NCBI RefSeq assembly: GCF_000004075.3
Contig: NC_026658.2
Coordinates: forward strand, 24,850,075-24,914,074
Source: Cucumis sativus
Lineage: Eukaryota > Streptophyta > Magnoliopsida > Cucurbitales > Cucurbitaceae
Reading direction: 5' to 3'
DNA length: 64,000 nt
Below the pieces are notes generated by a model that did not search any database, was not told where the DNA came from, and saw only the letters and a list, made by a program, of their open reading frames with translations. This document shows positions 11,622-22,565 of this stretch, one piece after another; within the stretch, counting starts at the first letter, position 1, and every line of letters begins with the position of its first letter. A program made the position numbers and the translations under genes.

Positions 11622-11872
11622 TGAAAGGAGAGACAACGAGTTCACACCAATTTAAGTGGAAACCCGAGTAGCGAGAGAAAAACCACAATTGTTTGTTGTT
11701 ATTATTTTCTAATGAATAAAATAATAGGTACAGTGGAGAATAAATAGAGTATACAATGGAAAAAAAAAAGAAAACATTTAGGAAAATAAGGAAAACATTC
11801 CCATAATTTTTCCATAATTATTCTAGGATTCTAACAAGGAAAAAGCCTAGAAAAAAGAAAAGAATTCCAACA
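11622..11872 (-). repeat. 5' LTR of the copia element (about 251 bp)
   Basis: On the minus strand it starts TGTTGGAATTC at 11872 and ends CTCCTTTCA at 11622, four bases before the primer-binding site, so it has the expected TG...CA ends. A TATA-like GTATACTCTATTTAT lies inside near 11737-11751. No second LTR is present in the window, so age by LTR divergence cannot be estimated here. Confidence 0.78.
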
Positions 11873-11880
11873 GAAAGCTT

Positions 11881-12559
11881 AGACACATTTTAAACTCTTT
11901 GTAGGATGACTTAAAACTAAGTTCGTTGCACTTACGTACTTCGTTGCCATTTTGGGTCTTGAAGTGCTTTTTTCACACTTTTTGAAATTTTGGTAGGTTG
12001 TGAGTTACAAACTTACACTTAAGCTTTATTAGGTCGTTTTGAAAGTTCAAGTAATTTTTAAACACGTTTTGAACACCTTTTAGGTTGGGGTTTGAGACTA
12101 AGTTTGTTGCACTTACACAATTGGTTGCCATTTTGGGTCTTGAAGTGCTTGGTTCACACTTCTTTAACTTTTTGGTAGGTTATGAGTTACGAACTTACAT
12201 GTAAGCTTTTTTAGGTCGTTTTTAAAGTTCAAGTGATACTTAGACACATTTTGAACTTTTTTATGTTGGTTTGAAACTAAGTTAGTAAGTTTGTTGACCT
12301 TACCCACTTGGTAGCCATTTTGGGACTTGAAATGTTTTTTTCACACTTTTTAAACTTTTTGGTAGGTTATGAGTTACCAACTTACACTTAAGCTTTGATA
12401 GGTCGTTTTGAAATTTCAAGTGATACTTAGACACGTTTTGAACTCTTTTTAGGTTGGTTTGAAACTAAGATTGTTGACCTTACCCACTTGGTTGCATTTT
12501 GGGTCTTTGAATGCTTTTTCTACATTTTTTAAACTTTTTGGTAGGTTATGAGTTACGAA
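11881..12559. repeat. Satellite-like tandem array, unit about 180-187 bp, about 3.7 copies
   Basis: Copies run at roughly 11881-12060, 12061-12241, 12242-12428 and 12429-12559 (last one partial). Anchors recur in each: 'ttgccattttggg' at 11944, 12125, 12312 and 12492, and 'ggtaggtt' at about 11992, 12174, 12361 and 12541. Units differ by scattered substitutions and small indels; the third has an extra ~7 bp 'agtaagt' insertion. The array begins within 10 bp of the copia LTR. The length is in the range typical of plant satellite monomers, but I cannot name the family. Confidence 0.88.
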
Positions 12560-13065
12560 ATAACTCTTAAACAATGCAAAATTGTAGCTATATGCTCTGA
12601 CAAACCTTATTCTATAGTTCTGGATTTTGTTTTGTAGGATGAGATGATGTTATCTCCTTTTTATTGAATTTCGACAGTTCCAAACGCAACATGTCTATGT
12701 AAAGATACTGATAGTATCATATTTTATTGACTTGAATGTACAGATTACAATATCAAATAATCACAAAAAAAAGATTCACACACTCCTATTTCTAAACCTT
12801 AATCTAATAAGAACATATCAGAACAAGGCAAACGAAGTATGAGAAAACTCCTAACAACATAAACGACCAAACTTATTAAATAAACTTGACATTGATCCTC
12901 TGCTTCTCTCGAACTGAAAGACGGCAACCTCTCCTAATCTGGGATATTTTTCTCCTCCCCTCTTTTCTCCCTTTTAATTTACTTTACTCACTGTCGATTG
13001 TGAAAGATCTTCCCCGATATTCTCTCCCCCTATAATCTCTGTTGTAATCTTGCGTGGATTGATAT
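12560..13065 (-). repeat. Probable 3' UTR/LTR remnant of the adjacent Ty3/gypsy element
   Basis: Downstream of the chromodomain on the minus strand come purine-rich tracts (agggggagag near 13025-13034, and a longer G/A run near 12950-12972). Then follows an LTR-like stretch ending near 12709 with 'ttgatattgtaatctgtac' and 'aataaaatatgatactatca', resembling an R/U5 region. I cannot place the LTR ends exactly, because no second copy is present. Confidence 0.45.
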
Positions 13066-13386
13066 TTATGTTATTATTATTTTTTCTACTATATTTAAAA
13101 ATATCGGTGGCCTAACATCACTCTCCTCCAAATCCACCTCGTCCTCAAGGTGGAAATCAGGGAACTGTTGTCTGAAATCATTGCAGTCTTCCCAAGTGGC
13201 TTCGTGTGGAGATAATCCCTTCCAACTGACCAGTACCACCCAGTCTTTTGTGGCTGGATTCTTTCTATACCCATAGATCTCTTCCGGCAGAGTCAGCCAT
13301 TCATGTTTTTCATTTATAAAATGAACCAACTGGTGTACTTGTTGATGATTTCCAAGTGCCCTTTTTAACTGAGACACATGGAAAAA
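13066..13386 (-). pseudogene. Ty3/gypsy integrase tail with chromodomain (fragment)
   Basis: From about 13383 downward the minus strand encodes FHVSQLKRALGNH, the conserved end of the gypsy integrase, then a chromodomain with DWVVLVSWKGLSPHEATWED and FPDFHLEDEVD, ending shortly before 13066. Chromodomains in chromoviruses direct integration to heterochromatin. Everything upstream (protease, RT, RNase H, integrase core) is missing. The open frame continues upstream to 13482, but that part has no similarity and is probably flanking DNA read by chance. Confidence 0.85.
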
Positions 13387-13489
13387 TAATTTTAAATGGT
13401 TAGAAAAGCAAAATATAAAAATTTGAAAAATAAATAAATGAAACAATGTCATAGATGTCCCTACCCAATCTGAAAAATACAATTGTTCA

Positions 13490-15760
13490 AGTAAAACTCA
13501 AATAGCTGAAATTAAATAACATATGCTACATACAATTAAAATCTATGAATTTTTTTTTCTAAAAACATAAAAATTAGAAAATTTGCCATTAATGGGAAGG
13601 TTCACCCATACGTGCAAAATTGCAAATATCTGCAAATGATTTTTTTTTCTTGGACTTCGACTGATTATTTCATTATTTCATTTGAAGCCCTAACGAAAGT
13701 TTGAAATCCATTTGAAACCATATGTTCATCTTCTTAAAAGATTTTTTCGGAAGCACATATGGACATTCCACTATTGTTCCAAATCTCTTCCTCTTATTCA
13801 GCCGTTTTACTTTGCATTGCTTTCATAAACACATATGGACTTTGACCGCTTTACTTTGCACTGCCTTTGAAATAATTTTGCACGCCTTACTTCATATTCA
13901 ATTAAGATTCTTGTTTTAAACATACATTATTTTTTTAAAAAAATTATGATCCATTTTTTTGTAGAAAAATTATATACATAATTTTAGTTCTCAAACTTTA
14001 TTTGAAATTTGAAAAATATTTGTAAAGTGATAAATTCGAATCAAATCATTTTATGTTGTTAAATTTAAAGAAATCAAATGATTATAAATTAATTTTTAAA
14101 AAATTAAAAATTTGTTTTTAAACGTCCAACTTTTAGAAAAGATAGTTGACAATTAAATAAAAATACAAATCAAGAGAAGTTGCAAACACAAAGTTTTCCT
14201 CTTATACAAGTACACGTAGGTGTTATTGAACATGTGACAATTGACGAGGTTTTTTTTAAAAAAAGTTATTATTTCATAAATCACTACCAAAAAGCTATCA
14301 TTCAAGGATGTATTTTCTACTAGTGGTTATTGTTCGGTTGTTGTTTGTATGGACCTTCGAATATGTTATGGGTAGATATATCCATTAGACAATCAACAAT
14401 TATTATATATCAAATTGAAACGTTGATGAAATGTAAAAACAAATACATCTATGAAAGCTTACAAGAACTAAAATAAATAAATAAATAAAAATTAAAAAGA
14501 GATAAATAAAAGAAAATGTTTACCTTGAAACTATTGGATTAGAAACATGCCATCAAACAAATATATTTTCTCGGTTGAATGCTATCCAATTTGTGTGCAA
14601 ACTTGCAAAGTAGAAAAATGGATGTTTATAGCCGTCTAAAACTCAACTAATTGATGCTATTTGAGAATTTATAAAAGTTTGTTAATTATATTAGTTAACC
14701 GATTTAGTTATTAATTCAATGCATTAAAAGTTGGATAGACTTTTGGGCTTCCTTAAGCTGTAGAATTGTTCGTCAGTTACAAATTTACTATTAGTATAAT
14801 TATTTAGTAAGGTATTTATAAATCATCTATTTTTTTTCGATTAGCATAGCTTCAAATAAAACAGGATAAAAGAAGAAAATTAATTATTGATTATTTTCAT
14901 TTTAGAAGTTGGATGGACTTTCGATTGTCTTGAACTATGAGTGGTTCATAAATTACAATTAACCTAATAAATTCATAAGTTATTTATAAAACTATCTTAT
15001 TTATTCTTCCATTACCATAAATATAGAAAAGTCAAAAGTCAAAATTGTCACCAATGCACTAATAGAAAATAATATAATGGAATGGCAAAAATGTCATAAA
15101 AAAATTATACTCATCCAAGTTTTTATATAAACTACAGATTATTAGATCTTTTGAATTTCAAATACACATAGAAACCGGTCTTTAGATCTAAGAACAATAT
15201 ATATATAAATTACCACTTACTTTTTAATTAAACAAATATTTGAAAACAGCATTTCATAAATTTATTTCTTCCTTTTCAACAAATGTCTAGGTGAGGTCAT
15301 ACCCATATTGTTTAATCAGTTGGGATAAGGTGTCTAACTCCTCAACATTTGAATGTCAATCAAATTTGTAAAAAATTAATTACAAGAGTGGATGCATTAA
15401 ACATATGACTTCTTGGTTATTTGGTATAAAAATCATATCCACTCAAGATTATTTAAGAAAAGTTATCAATAAAATAAAATTTATTCCGACTAGGAATATA
15501 TACACATTTGAGCAATGAACATATTTTTTATATTTTACGTCCAAAATTGTTTATATTTATAATTAATTGGAAAAAAGATCCAAAATGGGTATTAATAAAA
15601 GTATTGAATTATACTATAATATGGTTATATTTTCATTCCAACACTGTTCTTCCATTACCTTCTATGGTTGGGCAGACAAGTCGACTAAAATTAAATATTT
15701 TTACTCCAATTGTAATTTTTATTCTTTTAATAGAACTTAGAGAATTTAATATTATTTATA
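13490..15760. other. Intergenic, AT-rich
   Basis: I see no gene. A short direct repeat of 'acatatggac' and 'gctttactttgcat/ctgc' occurs at 13750-13865. An open stretch at 15508-15834 starts only at TTG and looks random. Confidence 0.55.
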
Positions 15761-15762
15761 TA

Positions 15763-15860
15763 ATATTGGGCTTTAAATTTGAAAATTTTAGAATTAGGCC
15801 CAATAACAATAATGGGTCCATCAGCCCAACCTAAAAAGAGTAGCAATGCTGTATTTAAAT
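15763..15860 (+). promoter_or_regulatory. Site-II-rich promoter of the RRM gene (predicted)
   Basis: Four TGGGCC/T-type elements sit within about 65 bp: TGGGCT 15767-15772, GGCCCA 15797-15802, TGGGTCC 15813-15819, and AGCCCAA 15823-15829. A TATTTAAATA box follows near 15851-15860. In plants such site II clusters bind TCP factors and mark promoters of growth-related, broadly expressed genes. Placement just upstream of the RRM transcription unit fits; activity is inferred. Confidence 0.5.
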
Positions 15861-16352
15861 ACCGATTATTTGACCTATGAGTTACCAGCATTCGACATGG
15901 CACCTTGTGTTTTTGCTGAAAATCTCCTCATACCTGTAATGTCAAAGCCGTAAAAAAGTAAGTTCCCCACATTCCACACTACTTTTCCTTAATTTCTCCT
16001 GTTCTTTTGAACCACTGTAAACTCTTTATATCGTTTTCATTGAATAATCCACTCTCTAGGGTGTGTTTTGTCTGCGTTTTAGGGTTTTAGGTCTAATTCT
16101 TTAAATTGGATTAATTCATTTTTTTTGTATAATTTACACAGCTCCTTTTTCTTTTCTTTTGGTTTTGTTCCTAATCTTTTGGTTCTTTATTGCTGATTGA
16201 AGCTTCTTATCGAAACCCCATTTGATAAAGCGTTGCCTTTAATCTTTGTATGCATTGATGATTGATTTATAATGTTTCTTGTCCAGAATTGGAAGTTGAA
16301 AAGAAAAAAAAAACTATACGTGATAAAATCTTTGGAGCCAACAAGGTTGAAT

Positions 16353-17069
16353 ATGAGTACTACTAGGATGGACAATAACAATGATCAGTGTAGGGGAAGA
16401 AAGATTTTTGTTGGTGGCTTATCGGCTGAACTAACTGAGGAGGAGTTCAGAAGTTACTTTGAAAATTTTGGTCAGATAACTGATGTAGTTGTGATGCATG
16501 ATAGTGTAACCAATCGCCCTAGAGGATTTGGATTTGTCACATTTGAATCTTTAGAATCTGTTGACTCAGTTCTGCAAAGGAACTTTCATGAACTGAATGG
16601 GAGGCGTGTGGAGGTGAAGAGAGCTATCCCAAAAAAGGGCAACTACAATGGTGTTCATATTCCCAATGCTAGAGCAGCAAAAAGTCCACTTCTTAATGGT
16701 AATAGGAATGTTCCTTTCCCTTACCCTTATTATGGTTCGGGTTATCCAATTTATCCCGGTTTTACACATTTTCCACATTATGGAGCAGCAGTTGATTCGT
16801 ATGGTTCTAACTTCTATGGGAATTGGTTTCCCCCTGGTTCTGCTAACATAGCTTCAGATGGATGGTGGCATGGACCTAATTTTTTTAGTGTTGGGATGTT
16901 ACCTCCACTTTGTAGAAATTCTTTAATGCATCCAAGCAAGGGGATCTATATAGGGAGCAGAAATGGAATGGCTAATACCAGAAACGGGGAGATAAAGCAG
17001 AACACGGCCGGAAAACGAATTATGTCGGCTGATGCAGCTCCATTTCAGATCAAAGACAGAACTTCTTGA
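16353..17069 (+). CDS. Single-RRM hnRNP/Musashi-like RNA-binding protein
   Basis: A coding region of 238 residues without introns. I place the start at ATG 16353, the first ATG after a likely UTR acceptor (tgtccag, ends about 16285). A matching donor (aaaaa|gtaagt) lies near 15957. The RRM spans about residues 17-94: RNP2 is KIFVGG (17-22) and RNP1 is RGFGFVTF (57-64), followed by FHELNGRRVEVKRAIPK. These details match the second RRM of plant two-RRM hnRNP-like proteins (RBGD/HLP1 type). The remainder (95-238) is rich in Y, G, P, F and N with YGSGYP and YGSNFYG patches, likely disordered. Such proteins bind pre-mRNA in the nucleus and influence splicing or polyadenylation. Odd: the usual RRM1 is absent, and I see no RRM1-like sequence in the 500 bases upstream. 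Confidence 0.83.
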   Translation: MSTTRMDNNNDQCRGRKIFVGGLSAELTEEEFRSYFENFGQITDVVVMHDSVTNRPRGFGFVTFESLESVDSVLQRNFHELNGRRVEVKRAIPKKGNYNGVHIPNARAAKSPLLNGNRNVPFPYPYYGSGYPIYPGFTHFPHYGAAVDSYGSNFYGNWFPPGSANIASDGWWHGPNFFSVGMLPPLCRNSLMHPSKGIYIGSRNGMANTRNGEIKQNTAGKRIMSADAAPFQIKDRTS

Positions 17070-18829
17070 AGATATTTTAACTTAAATATTTGTTATTGGA
17101 TTTGCATCTTACGTAATGGCATTTGATTTGTAAATTCTGTTGGGATAGATCTATGTCTCTCATTCTTAGAATTCTTGGGATATAATTGTTCTGTGAATAA
17201 ATCTCTCCTTTGGGGTATGACAATGCTTGTGAATAATTTTTGTGGACCAAGACAATGATTATGATTAATTGCTTATGGTGCACTGAAATATTGAAGGGCA
17301 TCTAGGTCATGACTCTCCTAAGAATATAACAATGAGTTAATACTATTCCAAAACAATTTTATGTTAATTTTTTTATTCTTTATCACTAATTTTCTTTTAA
17401 ATTAAAATAGTTTACCATTCAAATACATTTGGTTTATCTGGTTTATTGGCTGCCTATGATTCATACCTCGATAGTTAAAATCAATATCAATGAGATTCTC
17501 TGTCTTTAACAATATTATATAATTGTCTCCTTGCTATTCTTAAGTTTGTGTATTTATATAATAAGATTCTATTACGTTTACAAACCTATTGAAGTTTACG
17601 CAACTGTAACATTTACATATGAATAACGTTTTTAGGAATCATAAAAAACAATAAAACAATATACCTTAAACTTTAAATTTACATAAAAAAAAGTATAGAT
17701 TTGTAGTTGCATCTATTTTTTTTAGAGTTATACAAGTTACTAAATTCCAAAATTTTGTAGGCTTAGTGATTTTAAACCATCATAGATTAATAAAAAATTG
17801 TGGTATTAAAGTTTGTTTATGGAGACATTGTTGGCTACACAACAACCTTTGTTTTCAAATGATAATATTTCAACTTTATTGCCATTTGAGGTTAGAGGAC
17901 CTTCTAGATGGCTTGTCGGACCATTTTTGATGTAGCCTAACTAAGTTCAATTAATTATATCAAACAACTTTCATTATAATGGTTTCTTTTCTATACAAAA
18001 AGTCGGGTATTATAGTGCAAATATATAAGATGATCATTTTAAATATAACTTATTTTTAAATTTTATGTCATATATCCAGCCAATTATATAAATTAAATTT
18101 TAATGTACTGAAACAACTCATAAAATTATATTTAAGGGGTACATAGAATAAAATAAAACTATCACACATTCTATTTCCAACAAAAGTGATGTCAAGTGAA
18201 TTGTGGAAATGAGAAAAAAATGTTAAATCGAGAAAATATAATCTCTAAGATAGGTTTAGAATTAGTGCTTGGATTTGATTAACAAAAGCCATAAATTTTG
18301 TTGGTGTAAAATTTTAAATTTTAAAAGAAGATTACCTAATCAAACGTTTCAACCCTATTCCATAGTCAAATAATTTAATATGTTTCTATGACTAAGTCTC
18401 AAAATTTCTTTAAGCAGAGACTTACACAAAGTGATCAAAGTATCTATAATTTAAATGGATGCATAACATCTCCATCCAATTATATTGTGACAAATAGTTG
18501 GTTATTATAGTTGATTATAATAGCTTAATCTATTTTAGTTTTAAAATAAAACAATAAATATGGTAGCAAAAAAAATAAAAAAAAAATGATACCATATACA
18601 TTATAGCAACTTGATATTTTGAAATAGTCATACTTAGAAAGGACACTTGAAAAAATAGCAAAGTCGATAACTCTTTGTTAGCAGACAACCTTTTCAAATT
18701 GTCGATATTATATTTGTAATTAAAAAAAAAAAGATCACGGACAATTTTCCTAATTAGAAACTAGAAAATAATATTAACTGCAAATTGTTATTATAACGTT
18801 AAATTAGTGGCTTGATTATTGTAAATATG
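17070..18829. other. 3' flank of the RRM gene and AT-rich intergenic DNA
   Basis: 17070-17300 is probably the RRM gene 3' UTR. Beyond that I see no gene, only A/T runs. Confidence 0.5.
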
Positions 18830-19000
18830 TTTGTACTGTGGAGACAACACAAGCTGCTGCCTCCGAACGTCAAGGCTGAAAGTCAGGAATGGCGGAATAG
18901 GATGGCCACACATCCCCACGATACCAAAGGACAGGCTTTTGTTTCTGTCCAAATCTCATAGCCATTGTATAAAACAGTGTTTTAAACACACAGCTACATT
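18830..19000 (+). promoter_or_regulatory. Core promoter and GC-richer proximal block of the ANT-like gene
   Basis: A TATAAAA box at 18968-18974 is preceded by about 130 bp (18835-18965) of base composition much less AT-rich than its surroundings, including 'ggatggccacacatcccc' and 'accaaaggacaggc'. The transcription start would be near 19000, giving a leader of roughly 950 nt that may itself contain an intron. The compositional contrast suggests a conserved cis-regulatory block; this is inference. Confidence 0.45.
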
Positions 19001-19136
19001 TCATCGTTGTTCTTGTTGGATTTTCTGTCTACACTTTTCCCTGTTGGTTTTCAAGTTGCAATTCAAAAAAAAGAAAAGCCCACTTTCTGGTTTCATCTTT
19101 AAAGATCAAAAAATAGATTTGATCCTTTGAACTGCA

Positions 19137-19262
19137 ATGAGAAGAACACAACACAACACAACACAACACTCTGCTCATCATAGTACTGTACGAAAAGACA
19201 TCAATCTCAGACCTCCCTGCTCGTCAAATCCATCAGACCTACTCTCTGCACTGACACTTTGA
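19137..19262 (+). other. Upstream ORF candidate in the ANT-like leader
   Basis: If the leader starts near 19000, the first ATG met is 19137. It opens a 41-codon frame ending at TGA 19260-19262, beginning MRRTQHNT over an ACACA repeat. It could lower translation of the main frame if it is kept in the mature mRNA, which is not known. Confidence 0.3.
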
Positions 19263-19954
19263 TTAAAGCAACAAAATAAATAAAATAAGAATACAATGAA
19301 ACTCCAAACCAAAATAATGGCTACAATAAAGAGATTCTTCCCATTTTAGTTACCTGACCCCCGCTTGCCTCGCTCTCTGCCCTTCATAAACTCCTTCTAG
19401 TTTTAGCAACCTTCTGTAATTGGTGAAAACCCATTGAAACTGCCTAATAATGTCTCATTTCTCTTCAGCATTAATGGGAAATTGGGTGCTTTTTATAACA
19501 GCAATTAGAAAAGAGAAGACCCATTTGATTTCTAATTTTTTAATTCTTTCCGGAACTTTTTGATTTGTGGGTTCTGTAGTTGGAGGTTGAGAGAGTAATT
19601 TAATCATAGTCCAATGTGACATAACATGTATTGTTTCTTTTATACACAGATCCCTATGTGTAGGGGGTATTTTCTCCCTTAGTTTTTTGAAGAATTTTTC
19701 CTTCTTTTTGTTTGTTTCGTATGACAGAGATTGTGAGACTATATGCATTGTTCATTTCATTTAGAAATATCCCCTCCCCTTTTCTTGCTTACAATAAACT
19801 ATTCAATAACTTACTTTTATTAACAGAGAGGGAAAAATTGAAATCATGAGGTTATTTTATCTCCAATGATTGAGGTGCCTTGCTTCATCATCAGCTTGTT
19901 GCAAAAACACAAGAAACTTTTTACATAAGTAGACAACTGGAGTGAGTGAGAGAA

Positions 19955-22565
19955 ATGGCCATGGAAGCTAGTTCTGAGCCTCAGCAACATTCTCACTACC
20001 ATCACCGAGGCCAGGTAACTTCAGCAGTAGCTGTCTCTAACACCATGTCAAATAGCTTCTTAGCTTCTCACCACTACAATGGAGATTTTCTCTCTGTAGT
20101 GCCTCTCAAGTCTGATGGGTCTCTTTGTATCATGGATTCAATCAACACATCACAACCTCAAGGTTTTGTTTCTTTCTACTTCTGTCTTAAGCTTTATTGT
20201 GATGAAGCTGTTCTAAAGTAAAGTTTTTGTGTTTATTTTATCTTTATTTTTTACGCTTAGATATATTGCCAAATATCTCACCAAAACTAGAGGATTTTCT
20301 TGGTGGTGCAACTCATGGAAAAGAAACCACAGCGCTAAGCTTAGACAGCATATATTACGATCAAAACGCGGAGGTTGGTTCAGAGAGACAACATTCTTTG
20401 AATCTTCTTAACCAACAAGAGCAACAACAACATATTCTTTTTCATTCTCAGCGATATTATTCTGCAATGTATCAATATCCTGCTGAGAATCCCGACAACG
20501 AGTCTCATATTGCAAGCTATTGTTCTGAAATAAGACAAGATATGGAGCAGCGGATCAATGGGTGTTGCTTTGGGGGAATGAATTGCCAAGACTTGAAGCC
20601 ACTTAGCTTGTCCATGAGTCCTGGTTCTCAATCTAGTTGTGTCACTACTCCAAGTCAAATTTCTCAACCTGGACCATCCACCATGGAAATAAAGAAAAGG
20701 GCTCTGGCAAGTCAGAAGCAGCCGGTCCATCGGAAGTCGATCGACACATTCGGACAAAGAACTTCACAGTACAGAGGTGTTACTAGGTTGTTCTAAAGCT
20801 TCTAGTATGTTATGTTTGTTTTAATATAATTCATTTAAAGTTTGTGTTTTTCTTTTTCTATGTTAGTAATGTTTTGGTAGTTCTTTCTCGTCAGGCATAG
20901 ATGGACCGGTAGATATGAGGCTCATTTGTGGGATAATAGTTGTAAGAAGGAAGGTCAAACCAGGAAAGGAAGACAAGGTTATACAATTTTTAGACAATGT
21001 TTTTGTTCCTTTTCAAATCAAATGTTCTGACTTCAAATCATTTCATTGTTTCTTGTCATGTTCAACTTCATTATGGATGCTGTTTAATTCAATTGTGTGG
21101 ACATCAGTTTATCTCGGTAAGCCTTTCTCGAAAAACTTTGCGGTAGGAAGTCAGTCACATGAAGTTTATTGATAATTTGAATTTCAGGTGGCTATGATAT
21201 GGAGGAGAAAGCCGCAAGAGCCTATGATCTTGCAGCTCTCAAGTACTGGGGTTCCTCTACACATTTAAACTTCCCGGTATGATATGATTATAGCGTTATC
21301 GACCAGTTTTGATTTTCATAATATTTATGACGATAGTTTTTTTTTTACAGTTAAAGAACTATGAACTTGAAATTGAAGAAATGAAGAACATGAACCGCCA
21401 AGAATATGTGGCACACCTGAGAAGGTACCTGGAAGTTCGACATTATTGCTTCAGTTTGTTGCTGTTTTTCGCGCTTATCTTTGTAGATAGTATCATTGTT
21501 TTTGTTTTTGGATTTGCAGGAAAAGCAGTGGATTCTCCAGGGGAGCTTCTATATACAGAGGTGTAACTAGGTTTGTGTTTATAAGATTCAATCAATGCTC
21601 TACACGACCCTCTTTCTGCTAAAGACTTGTCTCATTTTGTTTATTAAATCAATCTTTCACATTTTTTTTTCAGACATCATCAGCATGGGAGATGGCAAGC
21701 TCGGATCGGGAGAGTCGCTGGAAATAAAGACCTGTATCTTGGCACATTTGGTATGCTGCTATTGGTATTAAGTTTCAAGCTGTTAATTCTAATTTTTTAT
21801 TTTTCATATTATATGTCATCAAAGTACTGTTGATGCATATTGTTTGAATCTTTTTGTCATCTTTAGCTGTGTTCTATAAGTTTAAAACATTAGACCGATT
21901 CAATTTCTTTAGCAGCTTTGTTTATCTTATTTAGCTCATTTTTCATTACAATGATGCCAGGCACACAAGAGGAAGCTGCAGAAGCTTATGATATAGCAGC
22001 TATCAAGTTCCGTGGTGCAAATGCAGTTACAAACTTCGACACATCGAGGTACGATGTAGAAAGGATCATAGCAAGCAGTAGCCTTCTTTCGGGAGAGTTC
22101 GCGAGGAGAAAAAAAGAACACAAACCAACCAACACCATTGAACGTAAAGAACCAAAACAGAACGTCACACAAACTGACGAGGGGTTGGAAATGTCCACCA
22201 ACTTAGATTGGAGGGCGGTATTCCACGACAACCTGCTACTGAATCCAAGCGCAAGTGTCGAATCCATAGACCAAAAGTCCATGACCTCAAGCAGATACGT
22301 GAATCATGTAATCGGAGTGGTCGAAACCGAAAGCTCTAATCAAGAAACTGTGAATGATTCAAGAAAGTACAAAACTCACTTCTCCAATGCTTCCTCTGTG
22401 GTTAGCAGCCTGAGCAGCTCAAGGGAAACAAGTCCTGATAAGTCAAATGGCTCATCCTCAGTATTATTTGCAAAATCCCCATTTGGAAGCAATGGAAGTA
22501 ATTGGCTTCCATCACCCCAAATGAGGCTTGCTCCTATATCTTTGCCTGTTTGGAATGATGCATAA
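19955..22565 (+). CDS. ANT: AINTEGUMENTA-like AP2 transcription factor (two AP2 domains)
   Basis: Nine coding exons: 19955-20162, 20261-20786, 20895-20977, 21108-21116, 21188-21276, 21351-21424, 21520-21570, 21674-21750, 21961-22565. They total 1722 nt, or 573 residues; all junctions are GT-AG and in frame. The fourth exon is a 9-nt microexon completing VYL. AP2 repeat 1 is about residues 238-304 ([40 protein letters not shown]). The linker is 305-339. AP2 repeat 2 is about 340-398 ([31 protein letters not shown]). N-terminal [36 protein letters not shown] and [14 protein letters not shown] are the motifs that separate ANT itself from most AIL/PLT relatives. ANT is a nuclear DNA-binding factor that sustains cell division and growth of lateral organs and is known to respond to auxin. 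The C-terminus ([12 protein letters not shown]) differs from the Arabidopsis end, so a close ANT paralogue is possible. Confidence 0.92.
21108..21116 (+). other. 9-nt microexon of the ANT-like gene
   Basis: Bases TTTATCTCG are flanked by an upstream acatcag acceptor and a downstream gtaagc donor. They supply Y and L plus parts of V and G in RQ-VYL-GGYD. Skipping would keep the frame but delete three residues of the first AP2 domain. A 9-nt exon at this place is a known feature of the AP2 subfamily. Confidence 0.93.

Larger units (their letters stand above)
8196..11872 (-). mobile_element. Truncated, decayed Ty1/copia LTR retrotransposon (5' LTR to start of RT)
   Basis: On the minus strand the order is 5' LTR, tRNA-iMet-type primer-binding site, gag, zinc-knuckle region, protease, integrase, and the linker to reverse transcriptase. 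The gag-protease-integrase-RT order is diagnostic of Ty1/copia. Similarity stops abruptly at about 8196, in the SYDNLSPQFRAFT segment that normally leads into the RT domain. RT, RNase H and the 3' LTR are therefore absent. Stops and frameshifts interrupt every domain, so the element is dead. The LTR side abuts a satellite-like tandem array. Confidence 0.9.

Noticed and set aside
13387..13482. N-terminal part of the open frame leading into the gypsy chromodomain
   Set aside because: It is a hydrophobic F/I/L run with no similarity to integrase; read as flanking DNA in frame by chance.
15508..15834. 108-codon plus-strand frame
   Set aside because: It begins at TTG, has random AT-driven composition (I, F, N, K), and overlaps the predicted RRM promoter.
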